In this document: positions 1 through 8,447 of the stretch, piece after piece
Layout: each line of letters begins with the position of its first letter
How positions within the stretch are numbered: the first letter of the stretch is position 1
Origin: Salipiger pallidus
GTDB lineage: Bacteria > Pseudomonadota > Alphaproteobacteria > Rhodobacterales > Rhodobacteraceae
Length of the DNA stretch: 64,000 nucleotides
Reading direction: 5' to 3'
Assembly: GCF_014643635.1 (NCBI RefSeq)
Contig: NZ_BMJV01000003.1
Coordinates: forward strand, 372,001-436,000
Position numbers and translations under genes: made by a program
The notes under the pieces: generated by a model
Told to the model about the DNA's origin: nothing
The model's database searches: none
What the model saw: the letters and a program-made list of their open reading frames with translations, nothing else

Positions 1-81
1 GGGCATTCTTGTGCAAGTGCCGGGAACCGCCAGCACGTAACGGGCGTTCGGACAAGGACCGTTTCCCAAAGGATTACCGTC

Positions 82-528
82 ATGACCGATGTACAGACGA
101 TCACTGCCAGCACCTCGCAGCTTGAGGCGCTTCAGGACCTGTTGTCGCGCAGCACCGACACCCATGCGTGGTATGAAGCCATGGCTGAAAGGGCCGAGCC
201 GCAATTCCGGCCGGTGGCTTTGAAATATCGCGGACTGCATTCCGAGCAATGCGACCGCATTGGTGCGATCATGGTGGCGCTTGGCGGTGATCCCGACCGC
301 ACAGAGGGCATCCGCACCGCCGTCAATCGCACCTCGGTGTCACTGCGCGCGGTGTTCGACGACATCGACCTCGACATGCTGTCGCGCATCGAAGAGGCCG
401 AGGCCGACGTGATCTCGGATTTCGATGCCTCGATCTCTGGCTTGCCGGAGTCGCGCTACCGCGAAGAGCTGATCGACATGAAAGCCGAGCTTCTCAAACT
501 TCTGGGCGAAGATCCGGCCATCGACTGA
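82..528 (+). CDS. PA2169-type four-helix-bundle protein (DUF2383)
   Basis: This 148-residue soluble protein resembles the PA2169/DUF2383 family, whose members fold as ferritin-like four-helix bundles. Its biochemical role is not known; some family members are linked to stress. The sequence is almost wholly helical in character, with no signal peptide or membrane segment. The early segment (around residues 15-60, with LEALQDLL and KYRGLHSEQCDRIG) and the acidic C-terminal helices fit the family length of about 145-150 residues. The ATG follows an AAGGAT-like ribosome site. The gene stands alone, since a strong hairpin terminator follows and the next gene converges on it. The family call rests on overall pattern rather than on a catalytic motif, so the function stays open. 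Confidence 0.7.
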   Translation: MTDVQTITASTSQLEALQDLLSRSTDTHAWYEAMAERAEPQFRPVALKYRGLHSEQCDRIGAIMVALGGDPDRTEGIRTAVNRTSVSLRAVFDDIDLDMLSRIEEAEADVISDFDASISGLPESRYREELIDMKAELLKLLGEDPAID

Positions 529-566
529 CCGTATCGCACCGCTGCAAAAGTCCCCCTGCAAATGCG

Positions 567-604
567 AAGCGCCATGGCTGATTTCCCGGCCATGGCGCTT
601 TTTC
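567..604 (+). terminator. Rho-independent terminator after the DUF2383 gene
   Basis: A perfect 12-bp inverted repeat (AAGCGCCATGGC / GCCATGGCGCTT) with a 10-nt loop is followed by a short T run. It lies 39 bases after the stop codon. The A tract on the other side means it may also stop the converging TRAP operon transcript. Confidence 0.85.
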
Positions 605-633
605 ATCGGGTCAGCTCATCGGGGCAGGGTGGT

Positions 634-1911
634 TCAGAAGCTGAACAGTGACCCCAGCCCGAGGCTGATCATCGGCACGTAGGTGATCAGCAGCAGCGCG
701 AGGATGATCGTCGCGATGGGCCAGACCAGCGCCGGGAAGATCTGCTGCACCGGGATCTTGGCCACGGCTGCGGCGGCAAAGAGGTTCACCCCCAGCGGCG
801 GCGTGAACATCCCCAGCGCCAGGTTCACCACGATGCCGATGCCGAAATGCACCGGGTCGATGCCGAAGGACAGCGCCACCGGTGTCAGGATCGGTGCCAG
901 CACGAGGATCGCGGCCGAGGTTTCGATGAACATGCCGACGACCAGAAGCAGCACGTTGATCGCCAGCAGGAAGGTCAGCGCCGACGAGAAGGTGTTCTGC
1001 GTCCAGTCACCCACCGCGTCGGGCAGGCCCGACAGGCTGATGAGGAAGCTGAACAGCGTCGCCGCGGCGATGATCAGCATGACGACGCCCGAAGACACCG
1101 CCGCCTCGCGGAAGAGCTTGGGCAGGTCGCTGATCTTCAGCTCGCGGTAGACCAGAAGACCCAGCACGAGGGCGTAGATCACCGACACGGCGGCGGCCTC
1201 GGTCGGGGTGAAGACACCGCCGTAGATGCCGCCGATGATGATGACCGGCATCATCAGGGCCCAGAACGCCTTGCGGAAGGCGGGGAAGAGGGGGGCGCGG
1301 TCGTCGCCGTCCCGGTCGCCCACGCCTTTCACGCGGCACCAGATCTGCACCATGATGACCAGCCCGCCCGAGATCAGAAGCCCCGGCACGAGGCCCGCAA
1401 GGAACAGCTGGGTGATCGAGGTTTCGGTGGACACCGCGTAAAGGATCAGCGGCACCGAGGGTGGGATGATCACGCCCAGTTCCGCCGACGCCGCCTGGAT
1501 GGCCGATGCCATGGGCACCGGGTAGCCATGGCGCACCATGGCCGGGATCAGGATCGAGCCGATGGCGAAGGTCGTTGCCACGGACGAGCCTGAGATCGCG
1601 GCGAAGATCATGCAGGTCAGCACGCAGGAGCTGGCGAGCCCGCCGCGCATGCCGCCGATCATGGATTTCACGAACTCCACCAGCCGGTGCGAGATGCCGC
1701 CATGGGTCATCAGAACGCCCGCGAGGATGAAGAACGGCACCGCCATCAGCGGGAAGCTGTCGAGGCCGGTGAACATCTTCTGCGGCACCACCAGAAGCGG
1801 CAGGTTCGAGAAGAACTGGATCGAGATCACCGAGGCCAGCCCGATGGAGATCGCCACCGGGACCGACAGGCCGAACAGGATAACGAGCGACAGGACAAGT
1901 GCGCTGTTCAT
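634..1911 (-). CDS. TRAP transporter large permease (DctM type)
   Basis: This 425-residue, very hydrophobic protein is the large membrane subunit of a tripartite ATP-independent periplasmic transporter, which moves organic acids inward using the sodium gradient. It shows the many membrane helices and the conserved internal stretches of the family, for example SGSSVATTFAIGSILIPAM and the region around GGIYGGVFTPTEAAA, and has the usual length. Its ATG overlaps the stop of the small permease gene by 4 bases, so the two are translationally coupled. It is the last gene of the apnO-like, dctP, dctQ, dctM unit. The neighbouring enzymes of sugar-acid breakdown suggest D-apionate or a related acid as the substrate, but the sequence itself does not show this. 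Confidence 0.93.
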   Translation of the reverse strand: MNSALVLSLVILFGLSVPVAISIGLASVISIQFFSNLPLLVVPQKMFTGLDSFPLMAVPFFILAGVLMTHGGISHRLVEFVKSMIGGMRGGLASSCVLTCMIFAAISGSSVATTFAIGSILIPAMVRHGYPVPMASAIQAASAELGVIIPPSVPLILYAVSTETSITQLFLAGLVPGLLISGGLVIMVQIWCRVKGVGDRDGDDRAPLFPAFRKAFWALMMPVIIIGGIYGGVFTPTEAAAVSVIYALVLGLLVYRELKISDLPKLFREAAVSSGVVMLIIAAATLFSFLISLSGLPDAVGDWTQNTFSSALTFLLAINVLLLVVGMFIETSAAILVLAPILTPVALSFGIDPVHFGIGIVVNLALGMFTPPLGVNLFAAAAVAKIPVQQIFPALVWPIATIILALLLITYVPMISLGLGSLFSF

Positions 1912-2384
1912 AGCTCACCCCTTTCTGCCTGGAGGTGGCGCAGCATCAGGCCGGGAACGGCCAGCAGCGCGCCGACGGGAATGGCGTAATAGAAGACCGA
2001 CATGGGCATATCCAGCATGGCGACCCGCTGGCTCGACACGCGGTCGGCCATGGCCAGCCCGTACCAGACAAGCACCCCGAGGAAGATCAGCGTCAGCAGT
2101 GTCACAAGGCGGATCACCCAGAGCTGGCCGCGCTCGGGCAGCAGGCTGCGCAGGAAGTCGATGGGGATCATCGCGCCCAGCTTGAACCCCGCCCCGGCGG
2201 CAAGGAACGTCGACCAGACGATCAGCCCGCGGGCCAGCACTTCGGACCACACGGCGGCATCGCCGAGGACAAAGCGGGTGACGACCTGGATGAAGACAAG
2301 GAGGGTGGCCGCGGCAAGCAGCAGCGCGGCAAGGTTGTGCGCAAGGGCGACGATCACGTCGCCGGCGCGGGTCAGGCGGTTCAT
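1908..2384 (-). CDS. TRAP transporter small permease (DctQ type)
   Basis: This 158-residue membrane protein has four hydrophobic stretches, as expected for the small DctQ subunit that couples the binding protein to the large permease. The segment RFVLGDAAVWSEVLARGLIVW is typical of the family, with a Trp-Ser-Glu element near the second helix. The start lies downstream of a strong hairpin that separates it from the binding-protein gene. The stop overlaps the dctM-type start by 4 bases. The DctQ family is poorly conserved, so the call also leans on the position between the P and M subunit genes. Confidence 0.9.
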   Translation of the reverse strand: MNRLTRAGDVIVALAHNLAALLLAAATLLVFIQVVTRFVLGDAAVWSEVLARGLIVWSTFLAAGAGFKLGAMIPIDFLRSLLPERGQLWVIRLVTLLTLIFLGVLVWYGLAMADRVSSQRVAMLDMPMSVFYYAIPVGALLAVPGLMLRHLQAERGEL

Positions 2385-2410
2385 TGGAAACGCTCCCGTC
2401 GATGAAAGTG

Positions 2411-2432
2411 AGGAGGGCGCGAACGCCCTCCT
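2411..2432 (-). promoter_or_regulatory. Intercistronic stem-loop between dctP- and dctQ-type genes
   Basis: On the minus strand AGGAGGGCG and CGCCCTCCT form a perfect 9-bp stem around a TTCG tetraloop, 20 bases after the binding-protein stop. No T run follows, so it is more likely an RNA-stabilising or partial-termination element. Such elements let binding-protein genes be expressed above their permeases. Confidence 0.7.
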
Positions 2433-2452
2433 TCGGCGGTGCTTGCGGGCGT

Positions 2453-3424
2453 TTACTGCTGCGCGGCGCGGATGCGCTCGATCAGCTCGGGGCTGTAGCG
2501 GTCGGCGTATTCGTCATACGCCGGCTGCACTGCCTCGGCCCATGCGGCCTTGTCGATGCTCTCGACGACCTGCATGCCGTTTTCCTTCATCTGCTCGACG
2601 CCGGCGGTCTCGTTGTTGGCAACGGTCTCGCGGGCGGCATCGGCTGCGGCCTGAGCGGCCTCGCGCACCCAGCCCTGTTCCTCTTCGGACAGCTGGTCCC
2701 AGTGGATCTGGCTCATCGCCACCACGGCGGGGGAATAGACGTGGCCCGTGAGGGTCACGAAGTCCTGCATTTCCCACATGTTGTTGGCGGTGATGATCGG
2801 AACCGGGTTTTCCTGCCCGTCGATGGTGCCCTGTTGCAGCGAGGTCAGAACCTCGGTCCAGCTCATCGGGGTCGGCGCGGCTCCGGTGGCCTGGAAGGCT
2901 GCGATGTGCACCTCGTTTTCCATGGTGCGCAGCTTGAGGCCTTCCATGTCCTCGGGCGTTTCGACCGGGTGGACCGAGTTGGTCACGTGGCGGAAGCCGT
3001 TTTCCGACCATGCAAGGCCGATGATTCCGTGGTCGGTGAATTCGGCAAGGATCTCCTGGCCGATTTCGCCGTCCAGCACCTCATGGGCGGACTCGTAGCT
3101 GTCGAACAGGAACGGGAAGTCGAGCGCGTAGACCTCGGGAACGAAGTTGCCGATCGGGCCGGTGGACGAGATGGTCAGCTCGATGGTGCCGATCTGCAGG
3201 CCCTCGATCACGTCGCGTTCGCCGCCAAGGGCGCCCGACGGCTTGAGCGCGACTTCGAGATCACCGCCCGACAGCTCTTCGAGGGTCGACTTGAAGGCCT
3301 TGCCCGCGTCGCCGTAATGCGAGTTGATCGGCGGAGTGAAGGCAAGGTTCAGCGTCTTTGCGCTCACGGGGGCCGCAATCGCCACCGACGCCATGAGTGC
3401 TGCAATCGTGGTAAACTTGGTCAT
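2453..3424 (-). CDS. TRAP transporter substrate-binding protein (DctP type)
   Basis: This 323-residue periplasmic binding protein begins with a clear Sec signal peptide (residues 1-22, ending PVSA). The mature part has DctP family features: the early PPINSHYGDAGKAF region, the ELTISSTGPIGNFVPEVYALDFPFLF stretch and WTEVLTSLQQGTIDGQENP. The Arg in LKLRTMENEVH lies where family members hold the substrate carboxylate. The gene follows the oxidoisomerase-like gene on the same strand and precedes the two permease genes. In context the ligand is probably a sugar acid such as D-apionate. The ligand cannot be read from sequence alone. Confidence 0.92.
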   Translation of the reverse strand: MTKFTTIAALMASVAIAAPVSAKTLNLAFTPPINSHYGDAGKAFKSTLEELSGGDLEVALKPSGALGGERDVIEGLQIGTIELTISSTGPIGNFVPEVYALDFPFLFDSYESAHEVLDGEIGQEILAEFTDHGIIGLAWSENGFRHVTNSVHPVETPEDMEGLKLRTMENEVHIAAFQATGAAPTPMSWTEVLTSLQQGTIDGQENPVPIITANNMWEMQDFVTLTGHVYSPAVVAMSQIHWDQLSEEEQGWVREAAQAAADAARETVANNETAGVEQMKENGMQVVESIDKAAWAEAVQPAYDEYADRYSPELIERIRAAQQ

Positions 3425-3504
3425 CCTGTTTCCTCCCTTGGATGATAAGCAACCGGCGGAGCATGCGCCCCGCCGAAATCTGGAGATCTGCGCTAAGCTA
3501 TGCC

Positions 3505-4332
3505 TCAGGTGATCCGGTGAATGGAGGCCTCGATTTCCTCGGGCTTGAAGACGTCCTTCCAGTCGTCCCGCATCAGGGCGGGCTTGCCGAACTCGATGGC
3601 CTTGTTGCAGGCGTCCGAGAACTGGCCGTCGATCTGGTCGAAGATCACCGCGCCAAGGATGTTCATGTGGCCCAGCAGGAAGTCGCGGGCACAGTCGTAA
3701 CTGACGCCGCGGGCGACAACCTCGTCCATGGCTTCGCGCATGACCACCAGCAGCGACGCGCAGACGGTTTCCGACAGGCCCGGCTCGAGCAGGGCCATCT
3801 GTTCCACGCTCACGCGGTAGGTGCGGGCAACGGGGGCGTAGATGGCGCGCGAAATGGCTTCGCCGATCTCGTAATGCTCTTCAGGGCCCTGCATCAGCGC
3901 GTTGACCACGCCCTGCTGTGCCGCGACGCCGCCGAAGTAGTCCTTGCGGCCCGCTTCGGTGTTTTCATCGTTGAAGATCGGCGGGTGGCAGGGGTGGGTG
4001 ACGAAATAGGTGATGTCCTCACGCTCGGGCAGGTGGCCGGCGAAGGGCGCTGCGGCGTCGAGGATGACGACCATGGTTCCGGGCTTCAGTTGCGGCACGA
4101 GGCCCTGGGCCACCTTGCCGATCACGGTGTCCGGCACCGCGAGGATCACGACATCGGCGGCGCCGATGGCGGCTTCGGGCGTCACCGCCTCGACACCGAC
4201 TTCCTTCTTGAGGCGTTCCTTGCCGACATCGCTGACTTCGACGTGGCGCACGTCGAAATCGGTTTTCGCAAGGTTCAGGGACAGGCGCACGCCCATCTTC
4301 CCGCCCGCGCCGAACAGGGCAACTGTGGTCAT
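3505..4332 (-). CDS. apnO: Probable D-apionate oxidoisomerase (6-phosphogluconate dehydrogenase-like)
   Basis: This 275-residue NAD-dependent enzyme starts with a Rossmann dinucleotide site (GAGGKMG, residues 8-14) and continues with the phosphogluconate-dehydrogenase C-terminal domain type found in the DUF1537 kinase neighbourhood. Family members next to DUF1537 kinases and RuBisCO-like proteins include D-apionate oxidoisomerase, which oxidises D-apionate and shifts a hydroxymethyl group to give 3-oxo-isoapionate. Here the gene is divergent from the kinase gene and heads the TRAP operon, which fits that role. The ATG at 4332 is chosen because the Rossmann motif follows at once and a TCGGGAGGAAA ribosome site precedes it. 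A related four-carbon acid sugar dehydrogenase is the main alternative. Confidence 0.72.
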   Translation of the reverse strand: MTTVALFGAGGKMGVRLSLNLAKTDFDVRHVEVSDVGKERLKKEVGVEAVTPEAAIGAADVVILAVPDTVIGKVAQGLVPQLKPGTMVVILDAAAPFAGHLPEREDITYFVTHPCHPPIFNDENTEAGRKDYFGGVAAQQGVVNALMQGPEEHYEIGEAISRAIYAPVARTYRVSVEQMALLEPGLSETVCASLLVVMREAMDEVVARGVSYDCARDFLLGHMNILGAVIFDQIDGQFSDACNKAIEFGKPALMRDDWKDVFKPEEIEASIHRIT

Positions 4333-4364
4333 CTGGTTTCCTCCCGACAGTCTCATCGTGTTAA

Positions 4365-4377
4365 CTGGTATAATCAG
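4365..4377. promoter_or_regulatory. Candidate GntR operator in the apnO/oiaK divergent promoter
   Basis: CTGGTATAATCAG is an imperfect palindrome that resembles the TTGGTATACCAA class of sites bound by FCD-type GntR regulators. It lies 33 bases before the apnO-like start and 95 before the kinase start. Related sequences occur at 13833 and 13858 in the other divergent promoter of the island. Binding is inferred. Confidence 0.45.
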
Positions 4378-4471
4378 ATACTCTTCATCTTGTTTTGTCA
4401 ATCGACCTTTGGCATTTCTGTTACAGGCCGCCCCCTGGCAGCCCATTGTTCGACGAGGAGGACTGACGCAA

Positions 4472-5842
4472 ATGACCACGCCCACAGACCGCATCAGCCC
4501 GCGCATCGCGTGGTATGGCGACGATTTCACCGGCTCTGCCGCCGTCATGGAGGTGCTGGCCTTTGCCGGGCTGCGCAGCGTGCTGTTCTCGGACATCCCC
4601 GATACCGCGCTGCTGCAACGGTTCGGCGATGTGGAAGCGGTGGGCCTTGCCAGCACCGCCCGCACCCATGACCCGGACTGGATGCGCGAGAACATGCCCG
4701 AGGGCCTGTCGTGGCTGACCGGGCTGGGGCCGGAGCTGCTGCACTACAAGGTCTGCTCGACTTTCGATTCCTCACCGACCTCGGGCAATATCGGCACCGC
4801 GATCGAAACCGCGCTGGCGGTTCGCCCCGCAACGGCGGTGCCCCTTGTCACCGCCGCGCCGCAGATGCGCCGCTACCAGAGCTTCGGGCATCTTTACGCG
4901 GGCACCTTCGACGGGGTCTACCGGCTTGACCGGCACCCGGTCATGTCCCGCCACCCGGTGACGCCGATGCAGGAGGCGGACCTTCTGCGCCACCTTGCCG
5001 AACAGACCGACCTGCCCTCGGCGCTGATCGACCTGGAACAGCTTTGGGCCGACGGCGGGCAGGGGGCGCTGGAGGCCGCGCTGGGTCAGGGCGCGTGCAT
5101 CCTGTCCATGGACAGCATGGAGCCGGTGTCCGAGGCCGCCGTGGGCCGCCTGATCTGGGAAAATCGCAACCGGCTGGGGCTGGCGGTTGGCTCGCAGGGG
5201 CTCGAATATGCGCTGGTGCGCCACTGGCAGCAGACCGGCGAGATCCCCGTGGCCAAGGCGCCGGGATCGGCGGGCAAGGTGGACCGAATCGCGGTGATCT
5301 CGGGGTCCGTTTCGCCCAGCACGGCGCAGCAGATTGCGTGGTCCAAAGCGCATGGATTTGAGGTCATCTCGTTTGACGCCACCGCCATCCTGTCACCCGA
5401 GGGCACCGAGGCCGAGATTGAAACCGCCACCCGCGCCGCCCTTGCTGCAACCGAACGTGGGGCAAGCTCTCTGGTCACCTCGGCGACCGGGCCAGACGAC
5501 GCCCGCGTGGCCGACTTCCGGCAGGCGCTGTCCGAAAGCAGCATGTCCGGCGAAGAGGCCAACGCCCGTATCGGGCAGGCCTTGGGCCGGGTGCTGGACG
5601 GCACGCTTGAGGGCAGCGGACTGCGGCGCGCAGTGATCTCGGGCGGGGATACTTCAGGGCACGGGATGCGGGCGCTAGGGCTTTCGGCGCTCGAAGCGCT
5701 GGCCCCGACGATCCCGGGCGCATCGCTGTGCACCGGGCATTCCACCGGCGTGCACGACGGGCTTCAGATCGCGCTTAAGGGCGGGCAGATGGGGTCCGAG
5801 GATTTCTTCGGCTGGATCCGCGACGGGGCAGGAGCGCGCTGA
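4472..5842 (+). CDS. oiaK: Probable 3-oxo-isoapionate kinase (DUF1537, four-carbon acid sugar kinase family)
   Basis: This 456-residue cytoplasmic protein belongs to the DUF1537 kinase family, which phosphorylates sugar acids such as threonate, erythronate and 3-oxo-isoapionate. The N-terminal WYGDDFTGSAAVMEVL (residues 14-29) is the family's conserved DDxTGS substrate-domain motif, and the glycine-rich segment VISGGDTSGHGMRALG near residue 390 belongs to the nucleotide-binding domain. The ATG is preceded by GAGGAGG. With an ApnO-like enzyme divergent to it and a RuBisCO-like protein in the same island, 3-oxo-isoapionate is the likeliest substrate, giving the 4-phosphate. The family is certain; the exact substrate is inferred from neighbours. 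Confidence 0.78.
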   Translation: MTTPTDRISPRIAWYGDDFTGSAAVMEVLAFAGLRSVLFSDIPDTALLQRFGDVEAVGLASTARTHDPDWMRENMPEGLSWLTGLGPELLHYKVCSTFDSSPTSGNIGTAIETALAVRPATAVPLVTAAPQMRRYQSFGHLYAGTFDGVYRLDRHPVMSRHPVTPMQEADLLRHLAEQTDLPSALIDLEQLWADGGQGALEAALGQGACILSMDSMEPVSEAAVGRLIWENRNRLGLAVGSQGLEYALVRHWQQTGEIPVAKAPGSAGKVDRIAVISGSVSPSTAQQIAWSKAHGFEVISFDATAILSPEGTEAEIETATRAALAATERGASSLVTSATGPDDARVADFRQALSESSMSGEEANARIGQALGRVLDGTLEGSGLRRAVISGGDTSGHGMRALGLSALEALAPTIPGASLCTGHSTGVHDGLQIALKGGQMGSEDFFGWIRDGAGAR

Positions 5843-5986
5843 AAGGGGCAGGGGGGCATGTTAGTGGCCGCTCTTGCAGCGGCGCCGCGAACGCTGCGCA
5901 TGATCGCCGGAGTAGGCTGAACGCATCGCTGAAGCAAATCGCCGGAGGGCGCTGTCATCGGCGCCCCCAGATAGGCGCGCAGGCCG

Positions 5987-6700
5987 CTATTCGAAGCTTT
6001 CGCGGGAGCGTTGCAGGTGCCGCCGCATTTCGTCCGCGGCACCTTCGGTGTCCCCGGCTTCGATGTGATCGGTGATCTTGGCATGTTCCGCCAGCGTCAC
6101 CTGTTCCGACCCCGACCGGTGCAGCAGGCTGATGTGATGCTCGAAGAGCCAGCCCAGCATCACGTCCGACAGCGCGGCGATGATCGGGTTGCCCGCCAGC
6201 GTCGCCAGCTTGCGGTGGAAATCCATGTCGGCGGCGATGAAGTCATGCGGATTGCCCAGTTGCGCCCGCTGCGCTTCGACAAGGCGGCGCAGTTCGGCCA
6301 CGTCCTCGGGGGTGGCGCGTTCGGTGGCGACGCGGACCAGGCCCACTTCGAACATCTGACGCGCTTCCTTGAGCTGCTCGAGCGACGCGGGCGTGGAGCT
6401 GAGGACAAGACGCGCCAGTTCGTCGCCCTGGTGCAGCACGGTGCTGGCGTCGATGGCGTTCACCCGGCTGCGTTCGCCGTGGTTAATGGTGATGAGCCCG
6501 CTGTTGTGCAGGCTTTGCAGCGCCTCGCGCACCGCAGGACGGCCAACGCCGAAGCGGTCCATCAGCGCCCGCTCGGAGGGCATGGTGTCACCGGGCTTCA
6601 GCTCGCCCTCGCGGATCATGTCATGCAGGCGCTCAAGCACCTGGTCGGACAGTTTGCGGCGAACGATCTTGCCCTCTCGGGCGGATGCCTGGCGGTTCAT
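5987..6700 (-). CDS. GntR family transcriptional regulator (FadR/FCD subfamily)
   Basis: This 237-residue protein has an N-terminal GntR winged helix (residues 12-75; LSDQVLERLHDMIREGELKPGD, PSERALMDRFGVGRPAVREAL) and a C-terminal FCD ligand domain (residues 95-230). The FCD metal and acid-binding residues are visible as DFHRKLATLAGN and the later His in LAEHAKITDHIEAGD. FCD regulators commonly sense sugar acids. The gene follows the lactonase gene on the same strand after a 61-base gap that holds a possible autoregulatory site. It is the obvious candidate regulator for the whole apiose-type island, either as a repressor relieved by an intermediate or otherwise. Confidence 0.9.
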   Translation of the reverse strand: MNRQASAREGKIVRRKLSDQVLERLHDMIREGELKPGDTMPSERALMDRFGVGRPAVREALQSLHNSGLITINHGERSRVNAIDASTVLHQGDELARLVLSSTPASLEQLKEARQMFEVGLVRVATERATPEDVAELRRLVEAQRAQLGNPHDFIAADMDFHRKLATLAGNPIIAALSDVMLGWLFEHHISLLHRSGSEQVTLAEHAKITDHIEAGDTEGAADEMRRHLQRSRESFE

Positions 6701-6734
6701 GCGGGGTCTCCCTGTCAGACATGTATTACAAGTG

Positions 6735-6750
6735 AACAAGTATACTGTTT
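6735..6750. promoter_or_regulatory. Candidate autoregulatory GntR site upstream of the FCD regulator
   Basis: AACAAGTATACTGTTT is an imperfect palindrome centred on GTATAC, 35 bases before the regulator start. It shares the GTAT core with the other candidate operators of the island. The region is AT-rich compared with its surroundings, as expected for a promoter or operator. Confidence 0.35.
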
Positions 6751-6761
6751 TGGTACAGAGA

Positions 6762-8447
6762 TCAAACCTCTCCGACATCCACGGAATAAGGAGCGAGGCC
6801 GTTCTGCTCCACCGGTTCAAGATTTGCGCGCAGCCGCCGACCGGCGACAGTCAGCGTGGCGATGCCGTCGCGGATGTCGGCCTGCTCGACGGGGTGTCCG
6901 GCCAGCCCCGAGAGCACCTTGAGCACTTCTGCCAGCGGGTAGGGTCCGTCCAAGCCGGTAATGCCGCGCGGGCCGAGCACGCAGGTCGGTGTCCAAACCG
7001 CGATCCCCGCAGATGCCAGCGCTGTGGCAAGGCCCAACACGTAGGCCGCGCCGAACGTGCCCCGGTGGCGGGGGTCGTCGTCGGTCATGCAAACGGTGCT
7101 GCCCTTGGGGTTTGGAATGGTGCGCGAGCCGTAGGGGTTCTGGCGCATGGCGATGGTTGCTGGGCCAATGCGGTACTCTCGCCCGTCCGCGATGGCCAGC
7201 GCAGAAGCGGTGATGTGGGGCACGGCTTGAAGCGTTTCCATCACCGCATGGTCATCCGCCGCGTGGACGATGGGGCAGAGCCCGTGGGTGATGAAATCGA
7301 GCCCCTTGGTCGGCGGGCGCTTGCGGTTCAGCTCGGTGAAAAGGCTGGCCATGCCGCCGCCCCGTGTCACGTTCGGGAAAGCCTGCGCGGCGGCGGCGTG
7401 AATCTCGGCCAGCGGCGGGCAGGCGGGCCAGTCCGACCCCGGCGGCGTCGATTGCCGGTCCACCGACGGGCAGGTGAAGACCGATGCAGGCGTGAACCCC
7501 GCTCCGGTCATGGCGTTTGCGTGGGCGTGCAGCTCCGGCCCCGGCGGGCCGTCGAAGCTGCCGATCAGTTCCAGATCGTAGATCATATCCGGCACCGCGT
7601 GCTGAAGCGCGGCGAAGGCAGCGAACTGGTCTGCCACCGCGCCATGGGTCGCATCCACGTGACACAGCAGCCGCTGCGGCGAGACCAGCGCCAGCGGCGA
7701 TGGGTCCTGCGCAAGCACTGTCGCCTCCTCGGGCGTGACCAGCAGGGCGGTCTCGGGGAAGGTCGGGGCGACAACCCGGGGGCGCGGCGATGGCACGGCG
7801 GGGGCCTCGGCATGGCTCCAGCCCAGCGTGACCTCCTGCGGCGGATAGGTGCCCTGCGGCAGGGCGTAGGGCCACGGCAGGTCGAGCGAGCGGTTGTAGG
7901 TCTTGAAGGACGCATCGCCCCATTGCCGCTGGTCTTCCATCTCGAACGTGTCGCCCGACAGCGCGCAGGAGATGGCAAGGCCATTCGCCACGTAATCCAG
8001 TCGCACGATGTCCTCGAAGGGCCGCCACGGGTCGATGAGCGTGGGGAAGGGTTTGTCCTGCGTTTGCCCGTCCGGGTGTGTGACCGTGGCGGGGGCCCCG
8101 GCGACGCCCTCGATGGGGTGCAGCAGGGTAAACCCCGCGCGGTTCGTCTCGAACGGGGCGTCCGCGGTGCCGGTGGCGCGCAGGGTCAGCGCCGAGCCGG
8201 TCAGCGACAGCGCCACCGTGACCGACAGCGTGGCGCCATCGGTGCGGAAAGTGAGCGGGATGAGCAGGCCGATGCCCTCTCCGCCGGTCTCCTGCACCTC
8301 GCCCACCTCGGCGGGGATGGTGCCCCAGTCGCGGTCGCGTACGAGGAAGGCGACCTGGCGGATGATCTCGGTCTCGCCCAGCCGCAAATACCGCAGCGCG
8401 CCACCATCGAGGGTGAAGCTCAGATCGCCAAGGCTGTAGCGGCTCAC
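6762..8447 (-). CDS. apnL: Probable D-apionate lactonase
   Basis: This 561-residue protein without signal peptide matches the general look of the ApnL group: an N-terminal beta-rich part (RYLRLGETEIIRQ, LVRDRDWGTIPAEVGE) followed by a TIM-barrel-like part. In the published D-apiose route the lactonase opens apionolactone made by apiose dehydrogenase. I recognise the gene partly by its opening motif and partly because it is directly coupled to an ApsD-like dehydrogenase. A GTG at 8447 is chosen because it overlaps the upstream stop as GTGA; other in-frame starts lie far inside the previous gene. A hydrolase of another sugar lactone is possible. Confidence 0.62.
   Translation of the reverse strand: MSRYSLGDLSFTLDGGALRYLRLGETEIIRQVAFLVRDRDWGTIPAEVGEVQETGGEGIGLLIPLTFRTDGATLSVTVALSLTGSALTLRATGTADAPFETNRAGFTLLHPIEGVAGAPATVTHPDGQTQDKPFPTLIDPWRPFEDIVRLDYVANGLAISCALSGDTFEMEDQRQWGDASFKTYNRSLDLPWPYALPQGTYPPQEVTLGWSHAEAPAVPSPRPRVVAPTFPETALLVTPEEATVLAQDPSPLALVSPQRLLCHVDATHGAVADQFAAFAALQHAVPDMIYDLELIGSFDGPPGPELHAHANAMTGAGFTPASVFTCPSVDRQSTPPGSDWPACPPLAEIHAAAAQAFPNVTRGGGMASLFTELNRKRPPTKGLDFITHGLCPIVHAADDHAVMETLQAVPHITASALAIADGREYRIGPATIAMRQNPYGSRTIPNPKGSTVCMTDDDPRHRGTFGAAYVLGLATALASAGIAVWTPTCVLGPRGITGLDGPYPLAEVLKVLSGLAGHPVEQADIRDGIATLTVAGRRLRANLEPVEQNGLAPYSVDVGEV

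Noticed and set aside
847-1593. Long plus-strand frame rich in His, Arg, Asp and Gly
   Set aside because: It is a shadow of the TRAP permease gene in a GC-rich genome. The composition is typical of antisense frames, and it has no family pattern.
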